Shown: positions 1 through 7,419, counted from the first letter of the stretch. The stretch is DNA of 7,568 bases from Planctomycetota bacterium (GCA_003669255.1 QWPO01000214.1:1-7568); one strand, 5' to 3'. A program made the numbers and translations. The notes: generated by a model from the letters alone, not told the origin.

Positions 1-12
1 CCCACCGAATGA
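1..12 (+). CDS. Possible last codons of an upstream gene (3' end only)
   Basis: Reading from base 1, the frame gives Pro-Thr-Glu and then a TGA stop at 10-12. This could be the extreme C-terminus of a gene lying mostly outside the window. Systems with GldF, GldG and DUF4340 proteins usually have an ABC ATPase just upstream, so that is the likeliest identity, but this is inference from context only. A competing reading is the third frame, which stays open from the window edge to a TGA at 54-56 and would overlap the next start in an ATGA arrangement. Its codons (CGA, AAA, GGA, ACA) fit the G/C-ending usage of the neighbours poorly, so I favour the stop at 10-12. Confidence 0.28.
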   Translation, partial: PTE

Positions 13-38
13 CCACCCGAACCAAACACGACCTCCAC

Positions 39-44
39 GAGGGA
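39..44 (+). promoter_or_regulatory. Ribosome binding site of the GldF-GldG fusion gene
   Basis: GAGGGA lies 8 bases before the ATG at 53. The coding frame is open back to the window edge but has no ATG, GTG or TTG before base 53, so this site supports the ATG at 53 as the start. Confidence 0.6.
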
Positions 45-52
45 CCGACGAC

Positions 53-2803
53 ATGAAGTGGCACGTGCTCGACGCCGTCTTCAAACGGAATTTCGTCGCT
101 TATTTCTCGAACCCCACGGGCTACGTTTTTATCTGCGTGTTCGTGCTGCTGGGGTCGCTGGCCGCCTTCTGGCCGCCTGAGTTCTTCAACTCGAACCTCG
201 CCAACCTCGACCAGCTCAACCGCTACCTGCCCTACATCCTGCTGGTGTTCGTACCGGCGATCACGATGAGCGTTTGGGCCGACGAACGGCGTCAGGGCAC
301 CGACGAGCTCCTGCTCACGATTCCCGCGAGCGACTGGGAGGTCGTGTTCGGCAAGTACCTGGCAGCGGTTGGCATCTTCACCGTCGCCCTGATCTTCTCC
401 TGCATCTGCAACCTGATCATCCTCCTCAGCTGGGGCACGCCCGACGCCGGGCTGTTCCTGGCCAACTACCTCGGCTACTGGTTCGTTGGTCTCGCGATGG
501 TGGCGATCGGCATGATTGCGAGCTTTCTGACGAGCAACCTCACGGTCAGCTTCATTCTCGGGCTGCTGTTCAACGCGCCCCTGGCGGTTGCCGAGCAGGC
601 TGGAGCAGTGATGGGCCCCGCGGCTGCCTCACGGGTGAAGGCGTGGAGCCTGGCGGAGAACTTCTCCGACTTCGGCCGCGGCGTGGTGAGCCTCTCGTCG
701 ATTGCCTACTTTCTCGGCATCGTGGCCGTCTGCCTCTACATCGCGATGGTGCTGATCGGTCGCCGGCATTGGACCGGCCGCCGTGACTCCAGCCCGATGG
801 GCCTCCACTATCTTGCCCGCACCGCGGGCCTGCTGGCGGCGGCGATCGGCGCCGTGCTGATCTTCCGCTCGGCCGACGGGCGGGCCGACCTGTCGCAGGA
901 GCAGATCAGTTCGCTGTCGCCCGACACGCGGAAGCTTCTCCGGACGCTGGAGACGAGCCGGCCCATCGACATCAAGGCTTACGTCAGCCCGATCGTCCCG
1001 GAGGACTACACCCAAACCCGGATCAACCTCCTCAACTCGCTCAAGCAAGTGGAGCGGCTCGGCCGCGGCAAGGTGAACGTCGAGGTGATCCCCACTGAAC
1101 CCAAGACCGAGGAGGCGGCGCTCGCCCTTCAGCAGTTCGGTATCGAGCCGCAGCGAGTCGTGTCGCGAATCCGCGGCACCTACCGCAACGATCAGGAGAT
1201 CTTTCTGGGGTGTGCCTTCACCAGCGGCCTGGAGAAGGTGGTGGTGCCGTTCTTCGACCGCGGCACGCCGGTGGAGTACGAACTCGTCCGCTCGATCTGC
1301 ACGGCGGCCCAGCAGAAGCGGAAGCGGCTCGGCGTCCTCACCACCGACGCCGACCTGTATGGCGGGTTTGACATGATGAGCGGCCAGCAGCGACCGCGGC
1401 AGCCGATCGTCGAGGAGTTGGAGAAGCAATACGACGTCATTCAGGTCGATGCCACGGCGCCGATCGCGGAGACCTTCGACGTGCTGCTGGCGGTGCAACC
1501 GTCGTCGCTCGGTCCGGAGCAGATGGCACACTTCGTCGCGGCCGTGAAGGCCGGGCAGGCGGTGGCAGTTTTCGAGGATCCGCTCCCGGTGATGATGCAG
1601 GGCGTGCCCGGGACGGCGCAGCCACGGCGGAGCCCGATGGGGCCCATGGCCATGTTCGGGGGGCCGCAGGGGCAGCCGAAGGGCGACCTCGGCATGCTCT
1701 GGGATGCGCTCGGCGTGAAGCTCTCCGCCGGCGTCGACCGCCCGGCGATGGGGGCGATGGGCTCGGCCCCGTTTCTCGTCTGGCAGAGTTACAACCCGCA
1801 CCCCAAACTCGCGCTCGAGGACGAGTTTGTGTTCATCGACGCTGCTCTCGGCGCCGAGGGGGGCGATAAGGGGGCCGGCTTCGGTGCCGACCAGCCGATC
1901 ACCCGCGGCCTGCAGGAGGTGCTCTTTCCGTTCCCGGGCGGCATTGAGAAGACCGGTGGCGGCGAACTGTCACTCACGCCCCTCGCCCGGACGGGCAAGC
2001 GTTCGGGGACGATCGAGGTGGCCCGCGTGGAGCAGGCGATGCAGGGGGGTGACACGCGGATGCTTCGGGCTTTCGAGAAGCCAGGCGACGAGACGATGAC
2101 GCTCGCCGTGGCGGTCGAGCGGAAGCAGACGCCAGCGAAGGAGGGAGATCCCGAGCCCAAGGCGATCCGGGCGGTCGTCGTCTCCGACATCGACCTCCTG
2201 TCGGGCGTGTTCTTCGGCCTGAGGAATCGCCGCGACGAGACGTTCAATTTCGATTTCGACAACGTGACCTTCGCTCTCAACGTGCTCGACTGGCTCTCGG
2301 GCGATGATCGATTTATCGAGGTGCGCAAGCGGAAGCCAAAGCACCGCACGCTCGAGCGGATCGAAGAGGCCGTCGCCAGTGCCCGCGAAGACGCCGAGAC
2401 GCAGCGAGCCACCTTCATAGGGGAGTTTGACAAGGCCGAGCGCGAGGCCAGCGACGCGATGCAGAAGGAGGTGGGCGCCTTCGAAAAGAAGATCAAGGAG
2501 ATGGAAGAGCAGGGCGATTCCAATCCGCAGGCCGCGATGCAGGCCATCCAGCAGCTCGCCAGCAGTCAGCGGCTCGCGCAGCGGAAGCTCGACACGAAGA
2601 TCGAGCAGCTCCGCCGGAAGCGGGACGCCGAGGTCGAATCAGTCGAGCGAAAGCTCGAGTCGACGATCCGCCGCGAACAGGATTGGCAGAAGTGGCTGGC
2701 GGTGATCTTGCCGCCGATCCCGCCGCTGATCGTGGCGTTCTTCGTCTTCTTCCGCCGCCGCGCGCTTGAGCGTGAGGGCGTGGCAAAGTCACGGCTCAGA
2801 TAA
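53..2803 (+). CDS. Fused GldF-GldG ABC transporter: ABC-2 permease plus extracytoplasmic GldG-like domain
   Basis: This 916-residue protein joins two parts that are separate genes in Flavobacterium (gldF and gldG). Residues 1-240 are an ABC-2 type permease with six hydrophobic segments (about 22-40, 58-76, 103-126, 137-159, 163-182, 213-235) and the typical 'WADERRQGTDELLLTIP' loop at 75-91. A seventh segment (254-271) leads into a GldG-like region. That region starts with the family-typical 'DLSQEQISSLSPDTRKLLR' (279-297), continues with 'DIKAYVSP' (306-313) and a 'FGIEPQRV' stretch, and ends near 'DNVTFALNVLDWLSGDDRFIEVRKR' (736-760). Residues 765-878 are highly charged and probably coiled coil. 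A C-terminal membrane segment follows (881-900), then a basic tail. The middle domain should lie outside the cytoplasmic membrane. A Met/Gly/Pro-rich stretch at 512-547 looks like a disordered insert. The permease would need an ABC ATPase, presumably encoded upstream of the window. The gene is 15 bases from the DUF4340 gene, so they are probably one operon. The transported substrate is unknown, and gliding motility should not be assumed. Confidence 0.88.
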   Translation: MKWHVLDAVFKRNFVAYFSNPTGYVFICVFVLLGSLAAFWPPEFFNSNLANLDQLNRYLPYILLVFVPAITMSVWADERRQGTDELLLTIPASDWEVVFGKYLAAVGIFTVALIFSCICNLIILLSWGTPDAGLFLANYLGYWFVGLAMVAIGMIASFLTSNLTVSFILGLLFNAPLAVAEQAGAVMGPAAASRVKAWSLAENFSDFGRGVVSLSSIAYFLGIVAVCLYIAMVLIGRRHWTGRRDSSPMGLHYLARTAGLLAAAIGAVLIFRSADGRADLSQEQISSLSPDTRKLLRTLETSRPIDIKAYVSPIVPEDYTQTRINLLNSLKQVERLGRGKVNVEVIPTEPKTEEAALALQQFGIEPQRVVSRIRGTYRNDQEIFLGCAFTSGLEKVVVPFFDRGTPVEYELVRSICTAAQQKRKRLGVLTTDADLYGGFDMMSGQQRPRQPIVEELEKQYDVIQVDATAPIAETFDVLLAVQPSSLGPEQMAHFVAAVKAGQAVAVFEDPLPVMMQGVPGTAQPRRSPMGPMAMFGGPQGQPKGDLGMLWDALGVKLSAGVDRPAMGAMGSAPFLVWQSYNPHPKLALEDEFVFIDAALGAEGGDKGAGFGADQPITRGLQEVLFPFPGGIEKTGGGELSLTPLARTGKRSGTIEVARVEQAMQGGDTRMLRAFEKPGDETMTLAVAVERKQTPAKEGDPEPKAIRAVVVSDIDLLSGVFFGLRNRRDETFNFDFDNVTFALNVLDWLSGDDRFIEVRKRKPKHRTLERIEEAVASAREDAETQRATFIGEFDKAEREASDAMQKEVGAFEKKIKEMEEQGDSNPQAAMQAIQQLASSQRLAQRKLDTKIEQLRRKRDAEVESVERKLESTIRREQDWQKWLAVILPPIPPLIVAFFVFFRRRALEREGVAKSRLR

Positions 2804-2810
2804 GGGAGGG
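2804..2810 (+). promoter_or_regulatory. Ribosome binding site of the DUF4340 gene
   Basis: GGGAGGG directly follows the TAA stop of the permease gene and ends 8 bases before the ATG at 2819. It is a strong purine-rich site that fixes this start and indicates translation from a shared message. Confidence 0.65.
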
Positions 2811-2818
2811 TTCGAGCG

Positions 2819-4456
2819 ATGCACGCACGTCATGACACCACCGGGTCCGCTGCGGGAGGTCCGTCGCCGGCCTTTCGCCGCACCGCCACCTTCCTTGCGG
2901 CAGGAGCCGGGCTCCTGCTCCTCGGCGGCTGGTTGAACGTCAGGCCCACGCTGCGGCAGCGGGCCGTCGTTGGCGACGAGCAGCAGGCCAAGGTGCTCTT
3001 TCCCGATCTGGCCGACGCCTCCAAGGCGGCGAGCCTCGAGATCGTGTCGTTCAACGACGAGACCGCCACGCTCAAGCCTTTCAAGGTGGTGCGATCCGAG
3101 GGCGTCTGGGTGCTTCCCTCCCACGAGAACTACCCGGCTGACGCCAAGGACCAGCTTGCCGCTGCGGCGACGGAGTTGATCGACCGGCCGGTCCTCGACG
3201 TCGTCAGTGATTCTCCCGGCGACCACGAGACCTACGGCGTGATTGAGCCGGATCCGGAAAAGGTGAAGGTGGGCATGACGGGTGTCGGTCAGCTCGTCGA
3301 GATCCGCGACGCCTCGGGCAACAAGCTGGCCCGGCTGATCGTTGGCAAGGAAGACAAGCGTCCGGCGGGCGCTGGTGCACCGTCTGGTCGGACGCTCCGC
3401 TTCGTCCGCCGCGCCGGTCAGGATCGGGTCTATCGTGTTGAACTCGACACCACGAAGTTCACCACGAAGTTCGATGACTGGATCGAGAAAGATCTGCTGA
3501 AGATATCGCCGTGGGACGTCCGCCGACTCACCCTCGATGACTCGGCTTGCACATTTGGCATCGACGAGGCGTCGGGACGGCCGACGATCTCGCTCGATCG
3601 CAAGAGCCGGGCGGATCTCGGCTACGACGACAAAGACGCCGCCTGGTCGCTCATCAAGCTCACGGGCTTCGACGACAACAACCAGCCCCGTGACGAAAAA
3701 CTTGCCGAGGGTGAGGAGCTCGCCAGCGGCAGGCTCAACGACCTGCGAAACGCCCTCGGCGATCTCAAAATCGTGGATGTTGTCCGGAAGCCGTCGGGGC
3801 TGAGCGCCGACCTCAAGGCCGAGGAGGCGTTCGCGGGTGATCGCGAGGCGGTGATGTCGCTCGCCCAGCGGGGCTTCTTCGCGATCCAGAAGGGCGACCT
3901 CGTCTCGAGCAACGGTGAGACGATCGTGGGGATGAAGGATGGCGTGGAGTACCTGCTGCGGTTTGGCAATGCCGCCACTGTCGCCGGTGCGGATGATCCG
4001 GCCGGTGGCGACGCGGCCCCGGCGGAGGGGGCAGATCCGGTGTCTTCCTCCGGCCGCTACCTGTTTGTCTCAGCGAGGCTCAACGAGGACCTGCTCGAGA
4101 AGCCACAACTGGATCCCGTGCCCGACGCGCCTGCCGAAGGTGATGCGAAGGAGGCCGGCTCCACGAAGGATGGCGGTGAGAAAAAGGATGGCGCCGCCGA
4201 CGAACTCAAGAAGGCGGAAGAGGCCGAGGCCAAGGCCCAGGCGGCGCTCGAGGAGCGGCGGAGGGTTGAGGCCGAAAATCGCCGCAAGCAGGAGCAGTAC
4301 GACGAACAGGTGAAGGCCGCACAGAAGCGGGTTCGCGACCTCAATAACCGCTTCGCCGACTGGTATTACGTCGTCTCCGACAAGGAGTACGACAAGATCC
4401 ATCTCGACCGCGCAGGGATGATCCAGAAAAAGTCCACGGACGAGAAGAAGGACTGA
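2819..4456 (+). CDS. DUF4340 domain protein, membrane-anchored partner of the Gld-type ABC transporter
   Basis: This 545-residue protein has a short basic N-terminus, one hydrophobic segment (about 22-40) that should act as an uncleaved anchor, and a large domain outside the membrane. Family features of DUF4340 are visible: 'GVWVLPSHENYPAD' (95-108), 'YGVIEPDPEKVKV' (139-151), 'LIVGKEDK' (173-180), then a beta-rich 'RTLRFVRRAGQDRVYRVELD' stretch (191-210) followed by 'DWIEKDLL' (220-227). From about 385 to 510 the chain becomes Ala/Gly/Pro-rich and then Lys/Glu/Ala-rich, probably a linker ending in a helix or coiled coil. A conserved-looking aromatic block, 'RFADWYYVVSDKEYDKIHL' (511-529), closes the protein. 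DUF4340 genes are commonly found beside gldF/gldG-like genes, and here it follows the fusion gene by 15 bases. The biochemical role is unknown; an accessory or scaffold role in the transporter is inference from context. Confidence 0.82.
   Translation: MHARHDTTGSAAGGPSPAFRRTATFLAAGAGLLLLGGWLNVRPTLRQRAVVGDEQQAKVLFPDLADASKAASLEIVSFNDETATLKPFKVVRSEGVWVLPSHENYPADAKDQLAAAATELIDRPVLDVVSDSPGDHETYGVIEPDPEKVKVGMTGVGQLVEIRDASGNKLARLIVGKEDKRPAGAGAPSGRTLRFVRRAGQDRVYRVELDTTKFTTKFDDWIEKDLLKISPWDVRRLTLDDSACTFGIDEASGRPTISLDRKSRADLGYDDKDAAWSLIKLTGFDDNNQPRDEKLAEGEELASGRLNDLRNALGDLKIVDVVRKPSGLSADLKAEEAFAGDREAVMSLAQRGFFAIQKGDLVSSNGETIVGMKDGVEYLLRFGNAATVAGADDPAGGDAAPAEGADPVSSSGRYLFVSARLNEDLLEKPQLDPVPDAPAEGDAKEAGSTKDGGEKKDGAADELKKAEEAEAKAQAALEERRRVEAENRRKQEQYDEQVKAAQKRVRDLNNRFADWYYVVSDKEYDKIHLDRAGMIQKKSTDEKKD
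3449..3472 (+). repeat. Perfect 12-bp tandem duplication inside the DUF4340 gene
   Basis: The 12-mer ACCACGAAGTTC occurs twice head to tail (3449-3460 and 3461-3472). It is in frame and encodes Thr-Thr-Lys-Phe twice (residues 211-218). The identical codons suggest a small recent slippage duplication, although selection on a short strand motif could also preserve it. Confidence 0.8.
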
Positions 4457-4484
4457 CGTTCGGTTCGTCCCCGCTTCGGTGGCT

Positions 4485-4512
4485 TTGCAGGTGTGCGGGT
4501 GAGCCGTACGAT
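4485..4512 (+). promoter_or_regulatory. Weak promoter-like sequence ahead of fabH-pepF
   Basis: TTGCAG (4485-4490) and TACGAT (4507-4512) are spaced by 16 bases and resemble sigma-70 -35 and -10 boxes, matching TTGACA at 3 of 6 and TATAAT at 4 of 6 positions. A start site about 7 bases downstream would give a leader of roughly 25 bases before the ATG at 4545. The gap is the only substantial break between the two gene pairs, so a promoter is expected here. The matches are weak, and high-G+C planctomycete promoters are poorly defined. Confidence 0.3.
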
Positions 4513-4536
4513 ACCGTGCTTCCGAACCTCACCCGC
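4495..4536. repeat. Perfect 9-bp inverted repeat with 24-base loop before fabH
   Basis: GCGGGTGAG (4495-4503) is the exact reverse complement of CTCACCCGC (4528-4536). The right arm ends 8 bases before the fabH-like start codon, and the -10-like TACGAT lies in the loop. No T-run follows, so it is not a standard intrinsic terminator. It could be a two-half-site operator, a leader structure affecting translation, or a weak terminator for the upstream operon. A 9-bp match at this distance in G+C-rich DNA may also be chance. Confidence 0.55.
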
Positions 4537-4544
4537 GGTCACCG

Positions 4545-5579
4545 ATGTCCGACATTTTCACCTCGCCGCGGCTGTCCCGTTTCGGCCGGGCCGTCGGGTT
4601 TCGGCTGGCTGGGATCGGGGCGGCCGTGCCGCCGCGGGTTGTGACCAATGCCGACCTGGCCCGACTCGGCTGTGATCCGGAGTGGATCCTCGCCCGGTCC
4701 GGCATCCGCGAGCGCCGGCACGTCGACGACGGCGTGGCGACGAGCGATCTCGCCGCGGCTGCGGGCGAGGCGGCGATCGCAAACGCCGGCCGCCTGCGCG
4801 GCGATGTCGATCTGCTGGTTCTCGGCACATTCACACCCGACATGTGTATTCCATCGACGGCCTGCATCGTCCAGGAAAAACTCGGGCTCGACTCGCCCGC
4901 GATGGACGTGACCGCCGCCTGTGCCGGATTCGCCTATGCCCTGATCACGGCATCGCAGTTCGTGGCGGCGGGCACGAGCCGGCTGCCGCTCGTGATTGGA
5001 GCCGACGCCAACTCGCGGCTGGTGGATCCCGAGGACATCAAGACCTGGCCGCTGTTCGGCGACGGCGCGGGGGCTGTGCTGCTCGAACCCTGCGAGCCAG
5101 ACGCCTCCGGCCGCGAGCACGGGCTCCTGGCATTCGCCCTCGGCTCTGATGGCCGCGGTGCGGGACTGCTGGCCTGCCCGATGAGCGGTTCGCGTCAGCC
5201 GCCCACGGTCGAGGGGATCGCTCGCCGAGAGCAGTTCATGAAGATGGACGGCCGGGCGGTGTTCAAGTGGGCGATTCGGCTCGCCGAGGAGAGCATCCGC
5301 ACGGTGACCGAACGCGCGGGCGTGCCCTTTGACCATGTCGATCTCTTCGTGCTTCATCAGGCCAACGCCCGAATCATTGAGGGTGTCCGCGACTCGCTCG
5401 GGCTGCCGGCCGAGAAGGTGTTCATGAACCTCGACCGCTACGGCAACACGTCCAGCGGCTCCATCCCGCTGGCGCTCGAGGAGGCCTGGCGGACGGGTCG
5501 CGTCGGTCCCGGCAGCACGGTGGTGATCTGTGGTTTCGGCGGTGGCCTCGCCTGGGGCACCGCTGTGTGGAGACTGTGA
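4545..5579 (+). CDS. fabH: 3-oxoacyl-ACP synthase III (KAS III, FabH family)
   Basis: This is a thiolase-fold condensing enzyme of 344 residues. By family knowledge FabH joins acetyl-CoA (or another short acyl-CoA) to malonyl-ACP to begin fatty-acid synthesis in the cytoplasm. The whole catalytic triad is visible: Cys126 in 'TAACAGFAYAL', His271 in 'LHQANARII' and Asn301 in 'YGNTSSGSIP'. Other family marks are 'SGIRERRH' (52-59), 'FGDGAGAVLL' (171-180), 'MKMDGRAVFKWA' (232-243) and the C-terminal 'GFGGGLAWGTAVW' (330-342). It is somewhat longer than E. coli FabH, mostly through about 17 extra N-terminal residues. The start is well bounded: an in-frame TGA lies at 4500-4502 and there is no other start codon between it and 4545. 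No clear Shine-Dalgarno sequence precedes it. No acpP, fabD, fabG or plsX lies alongside, so it may be the housekeeping enzyme or a paralogue with another acyl substrate. The family is sure; the exact substrate is not. Confidence 0.87.
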   Translation: MSDIFTSPRLSRFGRAVGFRLAGIGAAVPPRVVTNADLARLGCDPEWILARSGIRERRHVDDGVATSDLAAAAGEAAIANAGRLRGDVDLLVLGTFTPDMCIPSTACIVQEKLGLDSPAMDVTAACAGFAYALITASQFVAAGTSRLPLVIGADANSRLVDPEDIKTWPLFGDGAGAVLLEPCEPDASGREHGLLAFALGSDGRGAGLLACPMSGSRQPPTVEGIARREQFMKMDGRAVFKWAIRLAEESIRTVTERAGVPFDHVDLFVLHQANARIIEGVRDSLGLPAEKVFMNLDRYGNTSSGSIPLALEEAWRTGRVGPGSTVVICGFGGGLAWGTAVWRL

Positions 5580-5582
5580 CCG

Positions 5583-7391
5583 ATGAGTGAGGGCGAGGTG
5601 AAGACCCTTCCGGCTCGGAAGGACGTGCTGACCGGGGATACCTGGGATCTTGCGAGCCTCTATCGCTCCGACGCCGACTGGGACGAGGCGCTCAAGGACT
5701 GGGAGAAGCGGATTCCGGAGTTCGCCCCCTATGCCGGCACCCTTGGGTCGTCGGCCGAACGGCTCGCGGAGTGCCTCGCCCACGACCTTGCCTTCGATCG
5801 CGAGGGAGATCGCGTCGGCACCTACGCCCAGCTGCGGGCCAGCGAAGACCTCGCCTCGGCCGACGCCCAGCGGATGGTCGGCCGCTTTCAGCATGTGGCC
5901 ACCCGGGCCGGTGAGGCGGCAAGTTTCCTCCGGCCCGAGATCATGGCGATTCCCACCGCGACCCTCGCGGCCTGGATGGAACTGCCGGTACTCGCTCCGT
6001 ACCGTCTCCTGCTCGAAAGGCTCGTTCGTACCCGGTCCCACACGCTCTCCGAACCCGAGGAGAAGCTGCTGGCGATGCAGGGAACGTTTGCTGGTACGGC
6101 CGGCAAAGTGTTCCGGCAGCTCACCGACGCCGACCTGAAGTTCGGCAGTGTGGCGACGCACACCGGCGAGCGGATCGAACTCTCGAATGCGACGTTCACG
6201 ACGCTCCTCCACGACCCGGCACCCGAGGTCCGCCGCACCGCGTTCCACCAGTACTACGCTCAGTATGAGGCCCACGCCAACACGCTCGCGGCCACGCTCT
6301 CAGGCTCCAACGAGCGCGACGTCTACGCGGCCCGCGTCCGGAAGTATCCGAGCGCCGTCGAGGCCGCGCTCTATGCCGACAACGTGCCGCTGGCCGTCTA
6401 CGACCAACTGATCGCGGCGGTGCGTGCGAACTTGCCGGCGGTCCACCGCTACTACGACCTGCGGAAGCGGGTGCTCGGCCTCGACGAGATCCACCACTAC
6501 GATTGCTACGTGCCGCTGGTGCCGGAACTTGAGCAGCGGCACACCTGGGATCAGGCCGTCGCCGTGATCCTCGAGTCGCTCGCGCCGCTCGGCACCGACT
6601 ACGGCACGAGGCTCGAGCGGGGGCTTCGCGGCCGCTGGTGCGACCGCTACCCCAACGCCGGCAAGCGGTCCGGCGCCTTTAGCTCCGGCACCTACGATTC
6701 CGACCCCTATATCCTCATGAACTTCCAGGAGGATGTGATCGAGCACGTCTTCACGCTCACGCACGAGGCCGGCCACTCGATGCACACGCGGTTTTCCGCG
6801 GAGGCTCAGCCCTACCAGTATTCCGGGTACACGATCTTCGTGGCCGAGGTGGCGAGCACGTTCAACGAGCAGCTGCTCACGAGGCTTCTCCTGAAGCGGG
6901 CCGCGTCGGCGAAGGAGCGGGCTGCGATCATCGCCCGCGAAATAGACTCGATCCGAGCCACGATCGTCCGCCAGACGATGTTCGCGGAGTTCGAACGAAA
7001 GAGCCACGCATCGGCCGAGGCGGGTGAGCCCCTCACGCTGGAGCGGATCCGCGGCCTCTACCGTGAACTTCTCGACGCCTACTTCGGGCCGGGCTTTGCG
7101 ATCGATCCGTCGCTTGAGCTCGAGTGCCTCCGCATCCCGCACTTCTACAACGCTTTTTACGTCTACAAATACGCCACGGGCCTCGCCGCTGCGATTACGC
7201 TGGCCAAGAAGGTGGCCGAGGGCGAACCCGGCGCGCTCGACCGCTACCTCGGGTTTCTCCGGGGAGGCTCCTCGAAGTGGCCGCTCGACCTGCTCCGCGA
7301 CGCGGGCGTGGACCTCGAGAAGCCTGAGCCGGTCGCTATCGCCCTGTCCCGCTTCTCGGAACTCGTGGACGAACTCACCACCCTGCTCTGA
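5583..7391 (+). CDS. pepF: Oligoendopeptidase F, zinc metallopeptidase of family M3
   Basis: At 602 residues this has the usual length for PepF-type M3B peptidases, which cut short peptides in the cytoplasm; no signal peptide or membrane segment is visible. The zinc site is intact: His394-Glu395-Ala-Gly-His398 in 'THEAGHSMH', with the expected third ligand Glu422 in 'FVAEVASTFNE', 24 residues after the second His. Further family marks are 'WDLASLY' near the N-terminus (21-27), 'YDCYVPL' (306-312), 'GAFSSGTYDSDPYILMNF' (364-381) and the substrate-side 'PHFYNAFYVYKYATG' (519-533) with His520 and several tyrosines. The ATG lies 3 bases after the fabH stop, with GGAGA at 5569-5573 giving 9-base spacing, so the two genes are almost certainly co-transcribed. 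A general role in peptide turnover is likely; the link to fatty-acid initiation is unclear. The frame is complete, with no sign of damage. Confidence 0.93.
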   Translation: MSEGEVKTLPARKDVLTGDTWDLASLYRSDADWDEALKDWEKRIPEFAPYAGTLGSSAERLAECLAHDLAFDREGDRVGTYAQLRASEDLASADAQRMVGRFQHVATRAGEAASFLRPEIMAIPTATLAAWMELPVLAPYRLLLERLVRTRSHTLSEPEEKLLAMQGTFAGTAGKVFRQLTDADLKFGSVATHTGERIELSNATFTTLLHDPAPEVRRTAFHQYYAQYEAHANTLAATLSGSNERDVYAARVRKYPSAVEAALYADNVPLAVYDQLIAAVRANLPAVHRYYDLRKRVLGLDEIHHYDCYVPLVPELEQRHTWDQAVAVILESLAPLGTDYGTRLERGLRGRWCDRYPNAGKRSGAFSSGTYDSDPYILMNFQEDVIEHVFTLTHEAGHSMHTRFSAEAQPYQYSGYTIFVAEVASTFNEQLLTRLLLKRAASAKERAAIIAREIDSIRATIVRQTMFAEFERKSHASAEAGEPLTLERIRGLYRELLDAYFGPGFAIDPSLELECLRIPHFYNAFYVYKYATGLAAAITLAKKVAEGEPGALDRYLGFLRGGSSKWPLDLLRDAGVDLEKPEPVAIALSRFSELVDELTTLL

Positions 7392-7419
7392 GCGAGACGA
7401 TGGAGCCCGCGGCGTTGCG

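Noticed and set aside
629..1801. A 390-codon open frame on the minus strand inside the fusion gene
   Set aside because: Its His/Arg/Leu-rich translation is typical of a shadow frame, and the + strand frame carries clear permease and GldG features.
1789..2547. A 252-codon minus-strand frame opposite the end of the GldG-like domain
   Set aside because: The Ser/Arg-rich translation has no domain and mirrors the charged + strand coiled coil.
4539..6275. A 578-codon open frame on the minus strand opposite fabH and the first third of pepF
   Set aside because: It is antisense to two genes with complete catalytic motifs, has no recognisable domain and spans the gene boundary. Long antisense frames are expected in G+C-rich DNA with biased codon use.
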